A stretch of DNA of 18,743 bases from Chloroflexota bacterium (lineage in GTDB: Bacteria; Chloroflexota; Limnocylindria; QHBO01). The stretch lies in the NCBI GenBank assembly GCA_005882055.1, contig VBGQ01000059.1, positions 11,427-30,169 on the forward strand, read 5' to 3'. The translations under genes and the position numbers were made by a program. Positions 1 through 7,983 of this stretch are shown here, one piece after another; positions within the stretch are counted from its first letter, which is position 1; each line of letters begins with the position of its first letter. The notes beneath the pieces were generated by a model that made no database searches, was not told the origin of the DNA, and worked only from the letters and a program-made list of their open reading frames with translations.

Positions 1-348
1 CGCCGAGGCGATGAGCTGGTCGAGCATTCGGCCTGCAACCTCGTCCCGGAGCGCGGCGTCGTCAGCCGCGGCGTCGCCGCCCGTCACCCCGCCATCCTCG
101 AGGCCCAGCTCGTCGACAACGCCGACGAAGGGACCGGAACGGACCGAGGGACGGATCGAGAGGACTCCCACGCCGATCAGCCGCCTCTCCGCAACCGCGA
201 CGACGACCGTCGCTGCGGGGATGAAGAGAAGGTGTCGGAGCCGATCCGCCTCGTCGCGCTCTGCTCGCCGGTCCGCTGCCTCGCGCGCAATCAAGCGGAC
301 GGCGGCGTCGACATCGGTCAGGCGGGCGCTGCGGACGGATACCTCCAT
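1..348 (-). CDS. GNAT-like N-acetyltransferase, partial (C-terminus beyond left edge)
   Basis: The minus strand is open from an ATG at 348 to the window edge, giving 116 codons with no stop. The N-terminus (MEVSVRSARLTDVDAAVRLI) has the beta1-alpha1 pattern of GNAT acetyltransferases, which move an acetyl group from acetyl-CoA to an amine. Further in, a hydrophobic strand (ATVVVAVAERRLIGVGVLSI) matches the central GNAT beta-strands. The acetyl-CoA loop (Q/R-x-x-G-x-G/A) is not clear: the segment before the helix MLDQLIASA reads LRDEVAG, preceded by an acidic Gly/Asp/Ala-rich insert at about residues 82-100. A GAGAGG lies just upstream of the start. It is divergent from the ABC transporter operon. 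The family call is moderately secure; substrate and activity cannot be inferred, and the C-terminal part is not visible. Confidence 0.6.
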   Translation of the reverse strand, partial: MEVSVRSARLTDVDAAVRLIAREAADRRAERDEADRLRHLLFIPAATVVVAVAERRLIGVGVLSIRPSVRSGPFVGVVDELGLEDGGVTGGDAAADDAALRDEVAGRMLDQLIASA

Positions 349-481
349 GGGGCCTCTCGGGAGCGAAACGCAGCTCGAGGCTGCCTGACGTACCCGGGGC
401 AGCATAGCATGGCGCGCCGCGGCACCGGATCGTGAGCTCAGCGAGCCACGCTCGCGGATGCATCTTGGCTGGCCCGATCCC

Positions 482-511
482 TTGCGTGCGCGAACGCGGC
501 GCCGCTATGAT
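482..511 (+). promoter_or_regulatory. Putative sigma-70-type promoter for the ABC importer operon
   Basis: A good -10 box TATGAT lies at 506-511. A weak -35 TTGCGT lies at 482-487, with an 18-bp spacer. Transcription would start near 518, leaving a leader of about 57 nt before the receptor gene. The rest of the 226-bp divergent gap (349-574) shows no gene or clear operator. Confidence 0.4.
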
Positions 512-562
512 GCGGCCCACTTTCGCCGGGCCCGCGAGAACTCGCGCCTACCCGAGCTACCT

Positions 563-570
563 GGAGGAGA
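563..570 (+). promoter_or_regulatory. Ribosome binding site that fixes the receptor start
   Basis: GGAGGAGA ends 4 nt before the ATG at 575. The reading frame is open further upstream (to an ATG at 458), but only the 575 start has a strong Shine-Dalgarno sequence and produces a proper lipoprotein signal peptide. Confidence 0.75.
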
Positions 571-574
571 TCGG

Positions 575-1873
575 ATGCAGAGACTCTTTCGCCTGAGCGC
601 CCTTCTCGCGGCGCTGCTGCTGATCCTGGCGGCATGTTCATCCAACACTGGTGGCAGTAGCCCGAGCGGCTCTGCGGCCTCATCCGGAGATCCGACGGCC
701 GTCTGCGCCGCCGACAAGTTCGGCTGCGTGAAGGTCGCCAGCGGCGACAAGATCGAGATCGCGACCGCCCTCACGATCACGGGCTCGACCTCGTCCTTGG
801 GCCTCGACAGCGTCACCGGCGTGCAGGTCGCGATCAAGGATCGCGGGCAGGTCGCCGGCCACGACGTCGATCTCAAGAGCACCGACGCCGGTTGCAGCAA
901 TGCACAGGACGGCCAGACCGATGCGCAGTCCCTCGTAGCGGACCCGCAGATCGTGGCGGTCATCGGCACCAGCTGCTCCCGCACCGCGGTCCCGGCCATG
1001 CCGGTCCTGGCGGCGCAGGGCTACCTGATGATCTCTCCCTCGAACACGGCCCCCTCGTTGACGGATCCGAGCAGCAAGGACTTTGGCGGTCCGTTCTACA
1101 TGCGCACGGCCTACAACGACAAGGTGCAGGGCGCCGCAGTCGCGAAGTTCGCCTGCGAGGTCCTCACGGTCAAGACGGCGGCCACCATCCACGATGGCAG
1201 CCCGTATGCCCAGCAGCTGCAGCAGGTCTTCGCGGACCAGTTCAAGTCGCAGTGCGGTGGCACCATCACCGCCCAGGAAGCAATCCACGTCGGGGACAAG
1301 GACTTCCACCCGGTGCTGACCACCATCGGTGCCGCCAAGCCGGAAGCCCTCTTCTTCCCGATCTTCGATCCTGAGGCACCGCTCATCGTCCAGCAGTCGC
1401 GGGACATCCCCGGCCTGGCGAACACCAAGCTGATCAGTGCCGACGGCGCAAAGGACGACACCTTCATCTCGAGCGCCGGGCCGCTCGCCCAGAGCCTTGG
1501 GATGTACTTCTCCGGTCCCGACCTGAACTTCGGGTCGACCTACACGGACAAGTTCCTTCCCGAATACAAGCAGATCGCCGGGAAGGACCCGACATCGGTC
1601 TACCACGCACACGCGTACGACGCGGCGAACATCATCTTCGACGCGATCGAGCACGTTGGCCTGAAAGACTCGAGCGGAACCCTCTACATCCCGCGCACCG
1701 CCCTCAAGGACTACGCCCGAGGCGTCAAGGACTACAAGGGTCTGACCGGGACCTTGACGTGTGACCCCAACGGGGACTGCGGAGCAAGCTTCGTGTCCAT
1801 CGCCCAGCTGAAGCCCGACGCCAGCGGGAAGCTCGCCTTCCAGCAGGTGTACACCACCCGAAGCGCCTCGTAG
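575..1873 (+). CDS. livK: Branched-chain amino acid/amide-type ABC transporter substrate-binding lipoprotein
   Basis: This 432-residue protein is the extracellular receptor of the importer encoded downstream. Residues 1-20 form a lipoprotein signal peptide ending in a lipobox (LAAC, lipidated Cys21), followed by a Ser/Gly/Ala-rich linker to about residue 40. The rest is a type I periplasmic-binding fold of the Leu/Ile/Val family, with the hinge and ligand-pocket region AVIGTSCSRTAVPAMPVLAA followed by MISPSNTAPSLTDP. At least seven cysteines in the mature domain, including CDPNGDC near the C-terminus, suggest disulfides outside the membrane. The start is set by the GGAGGAGA site and the signal peptide. 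The family is secure, but the ligand is not: relatives bind Leu/Ile/Val, amides, urea or other small organics. The symbol livK denotes the family only. Confidence 0.88.
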   Translation: MQRLFRLSALLAALLLILAACSSNTGGSSPSGSAASSGDPTAVCAADKFGCVKVASGDKIEIATALTITGSTSSLGLDSVTGVQVAIKDRGQVAGHDVDLKSTDAGCSNAQDGQTDAQSLVADPQIVAVIGTSCSRTAVPAMPVLAAQGYLMISPSNTAPSLTDPSSKDFGGPFYMRTAYNDKVQGAAVAKFACEVLTVKTAATIHDGSPYAQQLQQVFADQFKSQCGGTITAQEAIHVGDKDFHPVLTTIGAAKPEALFFPIFDPEAPLIVQQSRDIPGLANTKLISADGAKDDTFISSAGPLAQSLGMYFSGPDLNFGSTYTDKFLPEYKQIAGKDPTSVYHAHAYDAANIIFDAIEHVGLKDSSGTLYIPRTALKDYARGVKDYKGLTGTLTCDPNGDCGASFVSIAQLKPDASGKLAFQQVYTTRSAS

Positions 1874-1893
1874 CATCGGGTCGAACTAGCGAC

Positions 1894-1931
1894 AGAGGGC
1901 GGGTGACCGGCTTCCGGTTCACCCGCCCTCT
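1894..1931 (+). terminator. Strong hairpin between receptor and permease genes (attenuator/partial terminator)
   Basis: A 13-bp perfect stem, AGAGGGCGGGTGA at 1894-1906 with TCACCCGCCCTCT at 1919-1931, encloses an inner CCGG/CCGG. It begins 20 nt after the receptor stop. No clear T-run follows, only TCTTCCATT. In binding-protein-dependent ABC operons such hairpins often protect the receptor mRNA or reduce readthrough, so that the receptor exceeds the membrane subunits. That role is inferred here. Confidence 0.65.
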
Positions 1932-1965
1932 CTTCCATTAGGCTGGGCGCTCGAGGGCAACGCGC

Positions 1966-3021
1966 GTGAGGTTCCGACTACCCCAGCGCTTCAATCTCGT
2001 CTCGACGATCCTGTGGGGGCTGCGGATCGTCGTTGCCGTCCTCGTTCTGGCCGGCTCGTGGGCGACGCTCTCCTCAGGGAAGCTGACGCCCGACGCCTGG
2101 CGAGAGCTCATCGTCTTCGGGATCGCGCAGGGCAGCGTCTACGGGCTGATCGCCCTTGGATACACCCTCGTCTATGGCGTGCTGTTCATGATCAACTTCG
2201 CGCACGGCGACGTGTTCATGACCGGCGCCATGACCGCCTTCTTCGTGGCGCGCAACTTCGGCGAGAGCGGATTCATCAACGCGAATCCGATCGTCGCGCT
2301 GCTCATCATCTTCGCGGTCTCGATGCTGACCTCGATGCTGGTGGCCATCGTGCTCGAACGCATCGCCTACCGGCCGCTGCGGCGGGCACCGCGGCTGGTG
2401 CCACTGATCACCGCCATCGGTGCCTCGCTGTTCATCTCGAACTCGATTCGCGGCATCTATGGCGAGCAGTCGCAGAGCTACCCCTCGGTCACCGCCCTCC
2501 AGGGGCGGCTCGACCTGTTCGGCATCCCCATCCTCAAGACGCAGGCCCTGGTCATCGCCTCCGCCATCGTCCTGATGATCGCGCTCGTCTACTTCGTCGA
2601 GCGCACCCGCACCGGGCGCGCGATGCGCGCGGTGAGCGAGGACAAGGACGTGGCCGCGTTGATGGGCATCAACGTCGACCGGATCATCGTGACGACCTTC
2701 GCCGTGGGCGGCCTGCTCGCCGGCGCGGCGGGCGTCCTCTACGCCCTCGTCTTCAACGAGGTCGACTGGTTCATGGGCTTCCTGCCCGGCATCAAGGCCT
2801 TTACCGCGGCGGTGCTGGGCGGGATCGGCAACATCGCCGGCGCAATGGTCGGGGGGCTGACGCTCGGCGTCCTCGAGTCGGTGGGTCCGTTCCTGCTGCT
2901 GGGCGGCGCGAACGTCCCATCGCCGAACCAGCTGCGCGACGTCATCGCCTTTACGGTGCTGGTGCTCGTCCTCATCTTCCGCCCCAACGGCATCCTCGGC
3001 CGAAGCGAGCCCGGTCGCTGA
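1966..3021 (+). CDS. livH: Branched-chain amino acid ABC transporter permease LivH
   Basis: This 351-residue integral membrane protein is one of the two permease halves of the importer. The LivH signature lies near residues 46-85: GIAQGSVYGLIALGYTLVYG followed by MINFAHGDVFMTGA. The cytoplasmic coupling region follows the usual LivH pattern (GRAMRAVSEDKDVAALMGIN), and the late segment FTAAVLGGIGNIAGAMVGG is also family-typical. About eight hydrophobic helices can be counted. The start is GTG at 1966, preceded by GAGGGC at 1953-1958. It ends with TGA 3 nt before livM. Length is slightly above the usual 290-310 because of an N-terminal hydrophobic extension of about 40 residues. Confidence 0.92.
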   Translation: MRFRLPQRFNLVSTILWGLRIVVAVLVLAGSWATLSSGKLTPDAWRELIVFGIAQGSVYGLIALGYTLVYGVLFMINFAHGDVFMTGAMTAFFVARNFGESGFINANPIVALLIIFAVSMLTSMLVAIVLERIAYRPLRRAPRLVPLITAIGASLFISNSIRGIYGEQSQSYPSVTALQGRLDLFGIPILKTQALVIASAIVLMIALVYFVERTRTGRAMRAVSEDKDVAALMGINVDRIIVTTFAVGGLLAGAAGVLYALVFNEVDWFMGFLPGIKAFTAAVLGGIGNIAGAMVGGLTLGVLESVGPFLLLGGANVPSPNQLRDVIAFTVLVLVLIFRPNGILGRSEPGR

Positions 3022-3024
3022 GCA

Positions 3025-4779
3025 ATGGCTGAGCTGATCTCCGGCCGGCAGCTGCGTCGCGTGGCGACGATCGGCGCCGTGGCGGCGGTCGTCGTCCTCT
3101 ACCTGTGCATGGTCGGGCTGGTCGAGGCGTTCAAGGATCGCAACGTGGTGACCGGCGTGATCACGCTCGGGGCAGTGATGCTCCTGGCCGTGCCGCTCAT
3201 CGCGGGCTATCGGGCGGCTCTGCCGGCTCGCGATCCGTCGGGACCAACCCCGGGGCCGGCGCAGCGCATCGTCTTCGGGCTGCTGGTCGGGTTGATCGCC
3301 GGCGCGGTCCTCGGCGTATTCGTCCTCATCGCATCGGCGGTCGACGTGCGTGGCGTGCTGGTCAGGATCTCCCCGCCGTTGCTCGCGTTCATCTCCTTTG
3401 GGCTGCCGTCCGGCCTCGCCCAGCTCGCCATCACCGGGGTCGGCGGGCTTGTGGGCGCGCTCGGGGCTCTGCTGCTCGTCTCCCCGGCGCGCATCCGGAA
3501 CGCGGTCACCAGCGGCCTCGTCGCGGTGCTCTTCATGAGCATGATCGAGCCGCTGCTCCGGCCGCGCCTCGAGCAGCTCGACTACACCGCCATCAGCGAT
3601 TTCCTGTACAAGGCGCACGGCCTGACCGAGATGGCGAGCATCCTCTGCTTCGTGGTGGGCGCAGGGGCCGCCCTCCTCTGGCAGCCTGGCAACGAGCTCG
3701 TTCGCCGGAGCATCGAGGCCGCTCCGGTCCAGACGCGACGCAGGATCCGCGGCTGGACGATTGCCGTGCTGGTCGTCGCGGTCCTCATCCTGCCGCAGGT
3801 GTCCGGGACCTTCCTGGCGCAGGTCGCCGTGCTCGTCGGGCTCTACCTCCTGCTCGCGCTGGGCCTCAACATCGTCGTCGGCTATGCGGGACTCCTGGAC
3901 CTCGGCTACGTGGCCTTCTTCGCCGTGGGCGCCTACCTGACTGCCCTGCTCACATCGCCCGATTCCTCGCTCGGTATCGGGCTGCCCTTCTTCGTCGCCC
4001 TGCCCATCGTGATGCTCGGCGCCGGGATGACCGGGCTCCTGATCGGCGCGCCCGTGCTGCGCCTGCGCGGGGACTACCTGGCGATCGTGACCCTCGGCTT
4101 CGGGGAGATTGCGCGCGTGCTGTTCGAATCGGACGCGCTCCGACCCTGGCTGGGTGGAGTGCAGGGAATCCTCGGCATCCCGAGCCCATTCCCGGTCCGC
4201 ATCGACTTGCAGCTTGGGACGACCCACATCTTCGCCACGGGTCCGCAGGTTCTCTACTACCCGATCTTTGCCTTCTGCGCGCTCGCCGCGGTCTTCGCCT
4301 ATCGGCTCTCCAACTCGCGAATCGGCCGTGCCTGGAACGCGATGCGCGAGGACGAGTCGGTGGCTGAGGCGACCGGTGTCAGCACCGTCAACTACAAGCT
4401 GCTCGCGTTCGCCCTGGGTGCCACCACCGGTTGTCTCTCCGGGGCGCTCTTCGCCGTCCAGCTCGGCTCGGTCTTCCCGGGCAGCTTCGACGTCTTCGTC
4501 TCCATCACCGTGCTGGCGGTCATCATCCTGGGCGGCATGGGCAGCATCCCGGGGGTCATCTTGGGCGCCATCGTCCTGATCGGGCTGCCCGAGCTCCTGC
4601 GGGAGTTCGTGGAGTACCGCATCCTGGTCTACGGCGCCGTTCTGGTGGCCATGATGCTGCTGCGGCCCGAGGGTCTGATACCCAACCGCGGCCGGCAGCG
4701 CGAGCTGCACGAAGCGGAGAGCGAGGAAGAGGAGGAGACGCTCGACGGCGACCTGATGCCGCAGCGCGGCCAGACATGA
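3025..4779 (+). CDS. livM: Branched-chain amino acid ABC transporter permease LivM with long N-terminal membrane extension
   Basis: This is the second permease subunit, 584 residues against roughly 300-430 in common LivM proteins. The canonical LivM core starts near residue 250, with NIVVGYAGLLDLGYVAFFAVGAY beginning at residue 282 (shown in part: NIVVGYAGLLDLG). It continues through APVLRLRGDYLAIVTLGFGE, the coupling segment GRAWNAMREDESVAEATGV and the late ILGGMGSIPGVILGA. The first 250 residues carry several extra hydrophobic segments (near residues 10-30, 42-60, 85-110, 115-135 and 145-155) without similarity I recognise. A short acidic cytosolic tail (ESEEEEE) closes the protein. Its TGA overlaps the ATG of livG (ATGA at 4776-4779), implying translational coupling. 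The core call is secure; the role of the extension is unknown. Confidence 0.9.
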   Translation: MAELISGRQLRRVATIGAVAAVVVLYLCMVGLVEAFKDRNVVTGVITLGAVMLLAVPLIAGYRAALPARDPSGPTPGPAQRIVFGLLVGLIAGAVLGVFVLIASAVDVRGVLVRISPPLLAFISFGLPSGLAQLAITGVGGLVGALGALLLVSPARIRNAVTSGLVAVLFMSMIEPLLRPRLEQLDYTAISDFLYKAHGLTEMASILCFVVGAGAALLWQPGNELVRRSIEAAPVQTRRRIRGWTIAVLVVAVLILPQVSGTFLAQVAVLVGLYLLLALGLNIVVGYAGLLDLGYVAFFAVGAYLTALLTSPDSSLGIGLPFFVALPIVMLGAGMTGLLIGAPVLRLRGDYLAIVTLGFGEIARVLFESDALRPWLGGVQGILGIPSPFPVRIDLQLGTTHIFATGPQVLYYPIFAFCALAAVFAYRLSNSRIGRAWNAMREDESVAEATGVSTVNYKLLAFALGATTGCLSGALFAVQLGSVFPGSFDVFVSITVLAVIILGGMGSIPGVILGAIVLIGLPELLREFVEYRILVYGAVLVAMMLLRPEGLIPNRGRQRELHEAESEEEEETLDGDLMPQRGQT

Positions 4780-5587
4780 GCCTGCTGAGCACGCCCCCGG
4801 GGACCGCGCCGATGACCGACGTCATCCTGAGCGTGCACCACCTGACCAAGCGCTTCGAGGGCCTCGTCGCCAACCGGGAGATCGACTTCGAGATTCCCCG
4901 GCAGGCGATCGTGTCGATGATCGGGCCCAACGGCGCGGGCAAGACGACGTTCTTCAACCAGCTGACCGGGATCATCGAGCCCACCTCGGGGACGATGGAG
5001 TTCGACGGTACCAGCCTGATCGGCATGGCTCCGCACGAGGTCGCGGAGCTGGGCATCGCGCGCACGTACCAGAACATCCGGCTCTTCGCCAACATGACGG
5101 TGCTGGCCAACGTGATGGTCGGCCGCCACGTTCGGATGAAGGCGCAGTGGTACGAGGCGGTGATCGGCCTCCCGCATGTCGCGCGCGAAGAGGCAGAGGT
5201 GGAGCAGCGCTCCTTCGAGCTCCTCGACCTGGTGGGCCTTCCGCGACGGTACGCGGACGACCTGGCCAAGAACCTGCCGTACGGCCACCAGCGACGTCTC
5301 GAGCTGGCCAGGGCCCTCGCATCGGACCCCAAGCTCCTGCTCCTCGACGAGCCGACCGCCGGCATGAACCCCGGGGAGACGCGCCAGATGACCGACCTCA
5401 TCGCGCGGCTCCGTCGCGAGCTCGATCTGACGATCCTCCTCATCGAGCACGACATGAAGGTCGTGATGGGCGTCTCGGAACGCATCACGGTGCTCGACTA
5501 CGGGGAGCGCATCGCGGAGGGCACGCCCGAGGAGATCCGCACCAATCCTCGCGTCATCGAGGCCTACCTCGGCAAGCAGGCGACGGC

Positions 5588-5591
<4 letters not shown>
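4776..5591 (+). CDS. livG: Branched-chain amino acid ABC transporter ATP-binding protein LivG
   Basis: This 271-residue ATPase subunit powers the LivHM pore. The Walker A motif is GPNGAGKT at residues 50-57. The LivG-type signature reads LPYGHQRRLELARAL in place of the usual LSGGQ. Walker B is LLLLDEPTAGMNP, followed by the switch His in LLIEHDMKVVM. The start at 4776 overlaps the livM stop. A second in-frame ATG at 4812 (MTDVILSV) would shorten the protein by 12 residues and begin directly at the first beta-strand; it has GGGGA upstream, so either start could be used. The TGA overlaps the livF GTG. Confidence 0.92.
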
Positions 5592-6358
<767 letters not shown>

Positions 6359-6360
6359 AC

Positions 6361-6381
6361 CGGTCTGCTGGGACCAGACCG
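6361..6381 (+). terminator. Short hairpin directly after livF
   Basis: CGGTCTG at 6361-6367 and CAGACCG at 6375-6381 form a 7-bp perfect stem with a 7-nt loop, 2 nt after the livF stop. No T-run follows, and a small reading frame starts at 6382. It could be a weak terminator, an mRNA 3'-end stabiliser, or a structure covering the start of that small gene. Confidence 0.35.
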
Positions 6382-6516
6382 ATGGCGCCGCCACCCCGCT
6401 CCCCCCGCGACTATCGGCCCGACCTGCGGCCCATCCTGCTTCTCGCGGCGCTGCTCGTGCTGGTCGTCCTGGGCTGGCTCTTCCTGAGCCCGCTGGTCCT
6501 CCCGCCCGCGCGGTGA
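6382..6516 (+). CDS. Possible small single-pass membrane protein (44 aa)
   Basis: An ATG at 6382 opens 44 codons ending in TGA. The first 16 residues are Pro/Arg-rich (MAPPPRSPRDYRPDLRP). They are followed by an uninterrupted hydrophobic helix of about 24 residues (ILLLAALLVLVVLGWLFLSP) and a short LPPAR tail. This positive-inside then hydrophobic layout is typical of small membrane proteins, and codon third positions are GC-rich. Support is limited: only GGGA upstream as a ribosome site, and the start is pressed against a hairpin. It could be an accessory of the importer or a chance reading frame. I recognise no family. Confidence 0.4.
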   Translation: MAPPPRSPRDYRPDLRPILLLAALLVLVVLGWLFLSPLVLPPAR

Positions 6517-6628
6517 CATCGCCCGGCGCCCGCCGCGACCCGGCTCACTGCTCTCGAGCGCCTTCGTCCGACGTTATGCACACCACGCGCAACATCGCCG
6601 GCCGGGGCGCAGGACGGCGGAGCGAGCG

Positions 6629-7057
6629 TCAGCGGTAGTGGCGGGTCCCGAAGCCGCTCCCCGCGCCGTACAGCAGGGTGGCAATCCCGACCGCGGCGAC
6701 GGCGAGTCCCGGCGACTGCTGCGGCAGCGGCAGGTAGCCGAGCGACCACAGCTCCCACCCGCGATACAGGAGCGCCGCCGCCGCGATCAGGCCCAGGGTT
6801 AGGTAGGCCGCCGGCGCGTCGAGCACGAACCCCCATCGGCCTCGCATGTAGCCGATGTCGAGCAGGATCAGGCAGATCAGCGCCGCGCCATAGATCGCGA
6901 GCCCGGCTCCTTCGAGACCGATGCCGGTCGCCGCGGGCAGCTGGATGCCACTCACCAGGTCTCCGCCCGCATGCCACCATGGAAGGAAGCCTGACGCGAT
7001 CATCAGCAGGCTTCCCAGCAGCACGAGAAACCGGAACCGTCGCGTTCCATCGGGCAC
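6629..7057 (-). CDS. Four-helix integral membrane protein of unknown function
   Basis: This 142-residue protein has four hydrophobic segments, near residues 9-27 (ending FLPWW), 46-68, 81-97 and 111-134. The short loops carry Arg residues, and the tail is GFGTRHYR. I recognise no catalytic motif or named family. It starts with GTG at 7057, with GAGGA about 8 nt upstream, and lies only 2 nt after the hpt stop, so it is the last gene of a three-gene operon. It converges on the livF side across about 110 bp (6517-6628) in which I see no gene and no clear terminator. Confidence 0.75.
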   Translation of the reverse strand: MPDGTRRFRFLVLLGSLLMIASGFLPWWHAGGDLVSGIQLPAATGIGLEGAGLAIYGAALICLILLDIGYMRGRWGFVLDAPAAYLTLGLIAAAALLYRGWELWSLGYLPLPQQSPGLAVAAVGIATLLYGAGSGFGTRHYR

Positions 7058-7059
7058 GG

Positions 7060-7509
7060 TCAGGTCCTCGGTTCAGGCCCGCCGTAAACCGATGGTCGCA
7101 GCACGCCGATGTAGGGCAGGTTCCGGTAGCGCTCGTCGAAGTCGAGCCCGTAGCCCACCACGAAACGGTCCGGGATGGTGAAGCCGCGGTACTCGATGTC
7201 GATATCGGTCAGGCGTCGTGCGGGCTTGTCGAGCAGGCAGCAGATGCGCACCGAGGCGGGGATGCGGACCTGGCCGCTGCTCTCCATGGCGGCACCGTAG
7301 CTCGACAGCTCCATCAGGTCGACCGAGAGTGGCAGCTCGGTCGCACGAATCAGGTCCGCCAGGAAGACGATCGAGCCCTTGAGGACCGAGACGAGCATCG
7401 GCTGCCGGTCCGCGTAGTCGTGCGCCAGCTCCACCCCCAGCTCCGTCACGCGACCCTGAATCTGGTCCTCGGTGAGGAGGACCTCCTGCACGTCGTCGTG
7501 GATCGTCAT
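7060..7509 (-). CDS. hpt: Hypoxanthine phosphoribosyltransferase homologue lacking the PRPP-binding loop
   Basis: Hpt joins hypoxanthine or guanine to PRPP in purine salvage. This copy has 149 residues against about 180 in the family. It matches closely at both ends: the N-terminal helix, VLKGSIVFLADLI with the LKG pyrophosphate loop at residues 43-45, and SSYGAAMESSGQVRI at 69-83. After the gap come SVRICCLLDKPARR from residue 86, the purine-site strand GFTIPDRFVVGYGLDFDERY and RNLPYIGVLRPSVY. Between residues 83 and 86 the usual segment of about 39 residues is replaced by Pro-Ala. That segment normally carries the signature VEDIVDSGLTL, whose acidic pair and Thr hold PRPP-Mg. The reading frame is intact. 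The ATG overlaps the stop of the nuclease-like gene (ATGA at 7509-7506). It is either a catalytically dead relative, a recent in-frame deletion, or an assembly collapse. Confidence 0.82.
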   Translation of the reverse strand: MTIHDDVQEVLLTEDQIQGRVTELGVELAHDYADRQPMLVSVLKGSIVFLADLIRATELPLSVDLMELSSYGAAMESSGQVRIPASVRICCLLDKPARRLTDIDIEYRGFTIPDRFVVGYGLDFDERYRNLPYIGVLRPSVYGGPEPRT

Positions 7510-7934
7510 GCCGCGGGTTCGGAGGGCCGTGGCGACGTCACCGATCGTGGGGAGGGTGGCTGTCCATTGGCGCCCAGGACCTCGTGCAGGAAGTCGAGGC
7601 GCCCGTATTTGAGCATCAGCGCCCGGAAGTCACGAGCGTACAGCAGCTTCACCCTGATCTCCGGGTAGAGCAGCCGCATCCAGCGCAGCTTGCGGTTCTT
7701 CTTGCGTACCAGCGACTGCTTGAGCGTCGTCAGCTCGAGGTAGAGGTCGATCTCGGGCAGGTAGAAGTCCGGCGCGAAACACTCGACGACCGCGCCGGAG
7801 GCGTTCCAAGAGATGGGGTAGACGTCGGGTTCGTAGCGCCATGCGACCTTGTAGAAGTCGAGGATCCTTGCCAGCTCAGCCTCGCTGGCGTGGGCGAACC
7901 GAGGTCCCGTGGCCTGGGTCAGATCCGCCGCCAC
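7506..7934 (-). CDS. PD-(D/E)XK nuclease-like protein, first gene of the hpt operon
   Basis: This 142-residue protein begins at GTG 7934, with CGGAG just upstream. The frame stays open far upstream, but that part reads as non-coding shadow of rsmG. The fold pattern suggests a small PD-(D/E)XK-type nuclease: an initial acidic helix (SEAELARILDFY), a strand with WRYEP at 32-36, then PDFYLPEIDLYLELT with Asp56 and Glu67 in place of the catalytic pair. A basic helix (LVRKKNRKLRWMRLLYPE) and a last strand (IRVKLLYARDF) follow. The usual Lys of E-x-K is Thr69, so metal-dependent cleavage is uncertain. The Pro/Ser-rich tail looks disordered. Its stop overlaps the hpt start, implying coupled translation. 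The family assignment is pattern-based; the function is unknown. Confidence 0.6.
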   Translation of the reverse strand: MAADLTQATGPRFAHASEAELARILDFYKVAWRYEPDVYPISWNASGAVVECFAPDFYLPEIDLYLELTTLKQSLVRKKNRKLRWMRLLYPEIRVKLLYARDFRALMLKYGRLDFLHEVLGANGQPPSPRSVTSPRPSEPAA

Positions 7935-7983
7935 GAGACTCCGATCGTACCTGCCCCAAGGGTCCTGGGCACCATCGGAGGCG

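Noticed and set aside
401..406. TATGCT on the minus strand as a -10 box for the acetyltransferase
   Set aside because: The hexamer is plausible, but no -35 is found at 16-18 bp and the site is part of a short repeated ATGCT, so the support is too weak to list.
680..1876. 398-codon minus-strand frame opposite the receptor gene
   Set aside because: It covers the receptor gene antisense; no recognisable domain, and the plus strand has a signal peptide, lipobox and strong ribosome site.
2074..4710. 878-codon open frame on the minus strand opposite livH and livM
   Set aside because: Its translation is a low-complexity mix of D/E/H/R/Q/G without hydrophobic core or motifs, as expected from the antisense of a GC-rich membrane protein. 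The plus strand has full family motifs.
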